From the NCBI GenBank assembly GCA_045594545.1, contig JAZNYQ010000016.1, forward strand, positions 1 to 8,957: a DNA stretch of 8,957 bases, written 5' to 3'. A program made the position numbers and the translations under genes. This DNA is from CAKSHC01 sp045594545. GTDB lineage: Bacteria; Bacillota; Clostridia; Oscillospirales; UMGS1783. Below, one piece after another: positions 6,284 through 8,957 of this stretch. Below the pieces are notes generated by a model. That model saw only the letters and a list, made by a program, of their open reading frames with translations, had not been told where the DNA came from and did not search any database. Within the stretch, counting starts at the first letter, position 1. Each line of letters starts with the position of its first letter.

Positions 6284-7222
6284 ATGAGAACAGCAGTTGC
6301 TATTGCTCTATATAATGGCGAAAAATTTATACTCAAACAAATGGAGTCGATCCGCACGCAAACGCAACAACCCGACCATGTTGTTTTTTGTGATGACGGC
6401 TCTCGGGATCATACGATTGCCATTGTTCAAAATTACATCGCAGAACATCATCTATCGGACACGTGGCAAATCTTTAAAAATGAAACAAATCTTGGTTATG
6501 CTAGAAATTTTTTTAAGGCGATGTCGTTGTGTCATGCTGATTTGATATTCTTAGCTGATCAAGACGATATTTGGAAACCGGACAAGATTGAAAAAATGAC
6601 GGCCATTATGCATGACAATCCTCACATCCAGTTGCTAAGTTGTAAATATGAAATTATGGATGCCAACGATCAAATCATGCATGGCGTATTAGCGCGCCCG
6701 CCTAAAAACACCGGTTCATTGCGTGCGATCTCAAATAAGGATTTATTGCGTGGATTTTACTGGCTGGGCATGTTGATGTGTGTTCGAAGAGATTTTCTAT
6801 GTGAACTTCTTCCAATTGCACAAACTCTATTCATTGCTCATGACCGCATTTTGTCACACTGTGCAGCCGATCGAGGTGTGTTTTATGAATATGACTATAC
6901 CGGCGCCTATCACCGCAGACATGACAACAATACCGAACGCGAAGAACACCGCATTTCCAAACTTTTAAATCGCTCAAACAAATTAAAAGAAATTGAGATT
7001 ATCACAACCTTGTGGAATGACATGTTGTCTGCAAGGCTTCCCCTTAGTGAAAACAGTCGCTTACAAATAAAAGAACGAATTCAGCTGTCCCGAAAAAGAT
7101 ATGATGCCCTTCTATGTAGACGTCTTGATAAACTCATCGCATTATATTGGCAAGACGGCAGAAATTATCTGCGTCTTGTATCTTTCCTCAGCGATGCTTG
7201 GCTGGTATGCTTTGGAAAATAA
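6284..7222 (+). CDS. GT2-family glycosyltransferase, rhamnosyltransferase-like
   Basis: This 312-residue GT-A transferase has VAIALYNGEKFI (5-16), FCDDGSRD (35-42), NLGYARNF (69-76), ADQDDIW (91-97), AHDRIL (185-190) and YHRRHDNNT (209-217). The ADQDDIW motif and the late HD and YHxxHxNN motifs are characteristic of rhamnosyltransferase-type GT2 enzymes of capsule and O-antigen loci (RgpB/RfbF-like). That agrees with the rfbA gene two positions downstream, which starts dTDP-rhamnose synthesis, so rhamnose as donor sugar is a reasonable inference. The C-terminal 90 residues are basic and helical in character. AAAGGA (6272-6277) precedes the ATG by six bases, and the gap to the preceding gene is 17 bases. 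It is AT-rich like its neighbour (line 6481-6540: 21 of 60 G+C) and carries a T7 run at 6508-6514. It is distinct from the preceding GT2 and not a recent duplicate. Confidence 0.88.
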   Translation: MRTAVAIALYNGEKFILKQMESIRTQTQQPDHVVFCDDGSRDHTIAIVQNYIAEHHLSDTWQIFKNETNLGYARNFFKAMSLCHADLIFLADQDDIWKPDKIEKMTAIMHDNPHIQLLSCKYEIMDANDQIMHGVLARPPKNTGSLRAISNKDLLRGFYWLGMLMCVRRDFLCELLPIAQTLFIAHDRILSHCAADRGVFYEYDYTGAYHRRHDNNTEREEHRISKLLNRSNKLKEIEIITTLWNDMLSARLPLSENSRLQIKERIQLSRKRYDALLCRRLDKLIALYWQDGRNYLRLVSFLSDAWLVCFGK

Positions 7223-7248
7223 ATCTAATCCCAAGAAAGAGAACTCCT

Positions 7249-8682
7249 ATGAAAAATTCGCTTACAAAACGATCCCTTTTGATTCTTATCGTCTGCACTT
7301 TTGTCGGATGTTTCGCATTGTTATCCGGCATCGTTCTTAATTCTGTCAACCACTACATCAACGCTCTACTCATCATCCTCAGTGCGATTGTCCTGTACTT
7401 TGGGATCGTATTGGGGCCGGCGAATCGCAATTGGCTGGATGTACGGGCCGTTTTTTCTCTTATGTGGTTTGGCACAATTGGGTTAGCCACCTTACGGCTG
7501 GTGGATTATCAGGAAACATGGCAAAACATGACATGGATTATTCTGGCTCTTGCCTATGGAGGGCTGATGATCGGTTCCACCCTCGGAATGATTTATGGAC
7601 CTCGCCTGTACCGCAAGATCCAATCCGCATTTGGCAAGATTAAGTTTAGACACCTTCAATTCCACATGAAGGAAAACCGATTGTTCACTATTTGTGTTGT
7701 CACAACGGTAATTGGTCTGATCTGTTTTGTTATCAATGTTGCCATTAAAGGATACATTCCCTGTTTTTCAGGCAGCACAACAGCCTACATGGATTTCTAT
7801 ACGAAATTTCACATTTTCTCCACAGCGGCCACCGGCGTATCCGGTCTTTGCTTTTATTGCATTCGCAAACAACCGCTGAAACTATGGAAAAAAATCGTGC
7901 TGGGACTGTGCATTTTTTATCTGGTTTTTGCGTTCCCCGTTATGGTCGTTTCCCGCGGCATCTTTATGGTGGCTGCCCTTTCTTTGATTGCTGCAGTATT
8001 TTACACCTGCGGCAAACGATTCTGGGCCCTAGTGTTAAGCATTGTTTTGGTGATGGGTGTGTATTTATTCACTTCTACCCTACGCAATTATACCGACCAG
8101 CAGTTGTCATCCATCTTTCAGCCATCCCAGATTACCCGCCCGTCAGATCCCAATAACGACTCAGATCCCGATAACGACTCAGACACGGATTCACCCATTG
8201 CTTCGTTCCAGTTATCTCCGCGCATGGCATTTTTGTACGGCTATGTAACGGTAAGCCATGATAATCTTAATGAAGCGGTTCAAAATCGGCAATCGTACAC
8301 ATGGGGATTACGGCAACTACCGCCGATCAATGTTGTCCTGCAAAGCGATTGGATCGCGCAAGCCAACATAGATGCCGAATACTATACGGTAACACCGAAT
8401 CTCCTTACCACAAATTTGGTTGGTGATTTTTATTACGACTTCGGTGCTATCGGCGTGTTCCTCTTTATGCTTTTATGGTCCTTTGTTTTCGGTGCCATTC
8501 AAGGGATTCATGAAATGACGCAAGGACCGTTTTCCCTGCTCGCACTGGGCAATACCATGACCCCTGTTGCCCTATGTTTCTTTGACTCATGGATGAGCAT
8601 ATTCAGTTTTTGGCTGTTTTGGGGCGTGACCTTCTTATTTGCGGTTGCCGCCTGTACAACAAAGATTCCCAGAAATCAATAA
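7249..8682 (+). CDS. wzy: Wzy-like oligosaccharide repeat unit polymerase
   Basis: This 477-residue integral membrane protein joins lipid-linked repeat units on the outer face of the cytoplasmic membrane in the Wzx/Wzy pathway. It has roughly ten or more hydrophobic segments, among them about 9-30, 37-56, 68-82, 95-117, 146-166, 187-204, 216-236, 238-254, 258-276, 398-419 and 450-470. A large hydrophilic loop (about 277-395) is typical of Wzy. It holds the motif TNLVGDFYYDFGAIGVF (388-404), which resembles the conserved region of oligosaccharide repeat unit polymerases. A low-complexity Ser-Asp-Asn stretch (299-315) in that loop is encoded by an 18-base tandem repeat. I chose ATG 7249 because it begins a normal basic-then-hydrophobic N-terminus (MKNSLTKRSLLILI). 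The longer frame from 7147 would overlap the preceding gene by 76 bases. The ribosome binding site is weak (AAGAAAGAG, 7233-7241). A membrane GT-C-type transferase is the main alternative, less likely in this context. Confidence 0.82.
   Translation: MKNSLTKRSLLILIVCTFVGCFALLSGIVLNSVNHYINALLIILSAIVLYFGIVLGPANRNWLDVRAVFSLMWFGTIGLATLRLVDYQETWQNMTWIILALAYGGLMIGSTLGMIYGPRLYRKIQSAFGKIKFRHLQFHMKENRLFTICVVTTVIGLICFVINVAIKGYIPCFSGSTTAYMDFYTKFHIFSTAATGVSGLCFYCIRKQPLKLWKKIVLGLCIFYLVFAFPVMVVSRGIFMVAALSLIAAVFYTCGKRFWALVLSIVLVMGVYLFTSTLRNYTDQQLSSIFQPSQITRPSDPNNDSDPDNDSDTDSPIASFQLSPRMAFLYGYVTVSHDNLNEAVQNRQSYTWGLRQLPPINVVLQSDWIAQANIDAEYYTVTPNLLTTNLVGDFYYDFGAIGVFLFMLLWSFVFGAIQGIHEMTQGPFSLLALGNTMTPVALCFFDSWMSIFSFWLFWGVTFLFAVAACTTKIPRNQ
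8143..8193 (+). repeat. 18-base tandem repeat inside the polymerase gene
   Basis: Two adjacent 18-base units (8143-8160 and 8161-8178) differ at one base, and a degenerate partial third unit begins at 8179 with TCAGA. The units encode SDPNND, SDPDND and then SDTDSP at residues 299-316, in frame, within the large loop between hydrophobic segments. A change in unit number would add or remove six residues without shifting the frame. Confidence 0.85.
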
Positions 8683-8694
8683 AGGAGATTTGGT

Positions 8695-8957
8695 ATGAAA
8701 GGTATTATTTTGGCCGGTGGATCCGGCACAAGGCTGTATCCGTTGACTAAGGTCACATCCAAGCAATTGCTCCCTATTTACAATAAGCCGATGATCTATT
8801 ATCCGATGTCGGTACTGATGAATGCCGGTATTCGGGATATCCTGATTATCTCCACTCCGCAGGACACCCCTCGCTTTCAAGACCTTCTAGGGGACGGACA
8901 CCAGTTCGGTGTTAACCTGTCCTATGCCGTTCAGCCATCGCCCGACGGTCTGGCGCA
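8695..8957 (+). CDS. rfbA: Glucose-1-phosphate thymidylyltransferase, 5' part (3' end outside window)
   Basis: RfbA (RmlA) makes dTDP-glucose from glucose-1-phosphate and dTTP, the first of four steps to dTDP-L-rhamnose, in the cytoplasm. The window contains the first 87 of about 290 residues. The N-terminal nucleotidyltransferase signature GGSGTRLYPLT (8-18) is followed by the conserved SKQLLPIYNKPMIYYP (22-37), a downstream STPQDTPRFQDLLGDG and QFGVNLSYAVQPSPDGLA at the edge, all highly typical of this family. AAAGGAG (8681-8687) precedes the ATG by seven bases. The gap to the polymerase gene is 12 bases, so it belongs to the same unit. The frame is intact as far as visible; rfbC, rfbB and rfbD would be expected downstream. 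Confidence 0.95.
   Translation, partial: MKGIILAGGSGTRLYPLTKVTSKQLLPIYNKPMIYYPMSVLMNAGIRDILIISTPQDTPRFQDLLGDGHQFGVNLSYAVQPSPDGLA

Noticed and set aside
7147..7248. Longer start for the polymerase
   Set aside because: It would overlap the preceding glycosyltransferase by 76 bases, and the added residues look like an out-of-frame translation of that gene, with no membrane-protein N-terminus character.

Overview
The window reads as a chromosomal segment of a Bacillota (Firmicutes) bacterium, probably Clostridia or Negativicutes. The grounds are a MurT/GatD-type pair, a type III pantothenate kinase beside an ECF-type vitamin transporter S component, strong AGGAGG-type ribosome binding sites, tight gene packing and moderate GC. 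The exact taxon cannot be read from the sequence, and nothing here decides between one and two membranes.

Layout. At the left edge a + strand gene of unknown function ends at 522. It converges on a minus-strand operon, murT then gatD (2583 down to 551), and the two sides share a hairpin terminator at 527-549. murT and gatD overlap by ATGA and start from a strong promoter in the 2584-2701 intergenic region. Back to back with that promoter is a + strand promoter for coaX. From there all genes run rightwards with gaps of 1 to 61 bases: coaX, an ECF S component (probably for pantothenate), a GT4-like glycosyltransferase, two GT2 glycosyltransferases, a Wzy-like polysaccharide polymerase, and the start of rfbA/rmlA (glucose-1-phosphate thymidylyltransferase), which is cut by the window end.

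Function. Two themes meet here: cell-envelope building and CoA precursor supply. MurT/GatD pairs normally amidate the D-Glu of lipid II. The + strand genes from 4154 onward look like part of a surface-polysaccharide locus making an O-antigen or capsule-type repeat unit: glycosyltransferases, a polymerase, and the first step of dTDP-rhamnose supply. The locus follows the pantothenate pair with no visible terminator or new promoter between them. The GT2 genes are clearly more AT-rich than the housekeeping genes, as expected for exchangeable polysaccharide genes.

The most striking observation is the GatD-like protein. It has the fold-level landmarks and length of GatD and sits in the normal place after murT with an excellent ribosome binding site, but it contains no cysteine at all. 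The catalytic histidine position is alanine, and the other glutaminase motifs are also replaced. It therefore looks like a retained pseudo-glutaminase, and its MurT partner has changes in the matching C-terminal motifs. No CRISPR array, tRNA, rRNA or insertion sequence was seen.
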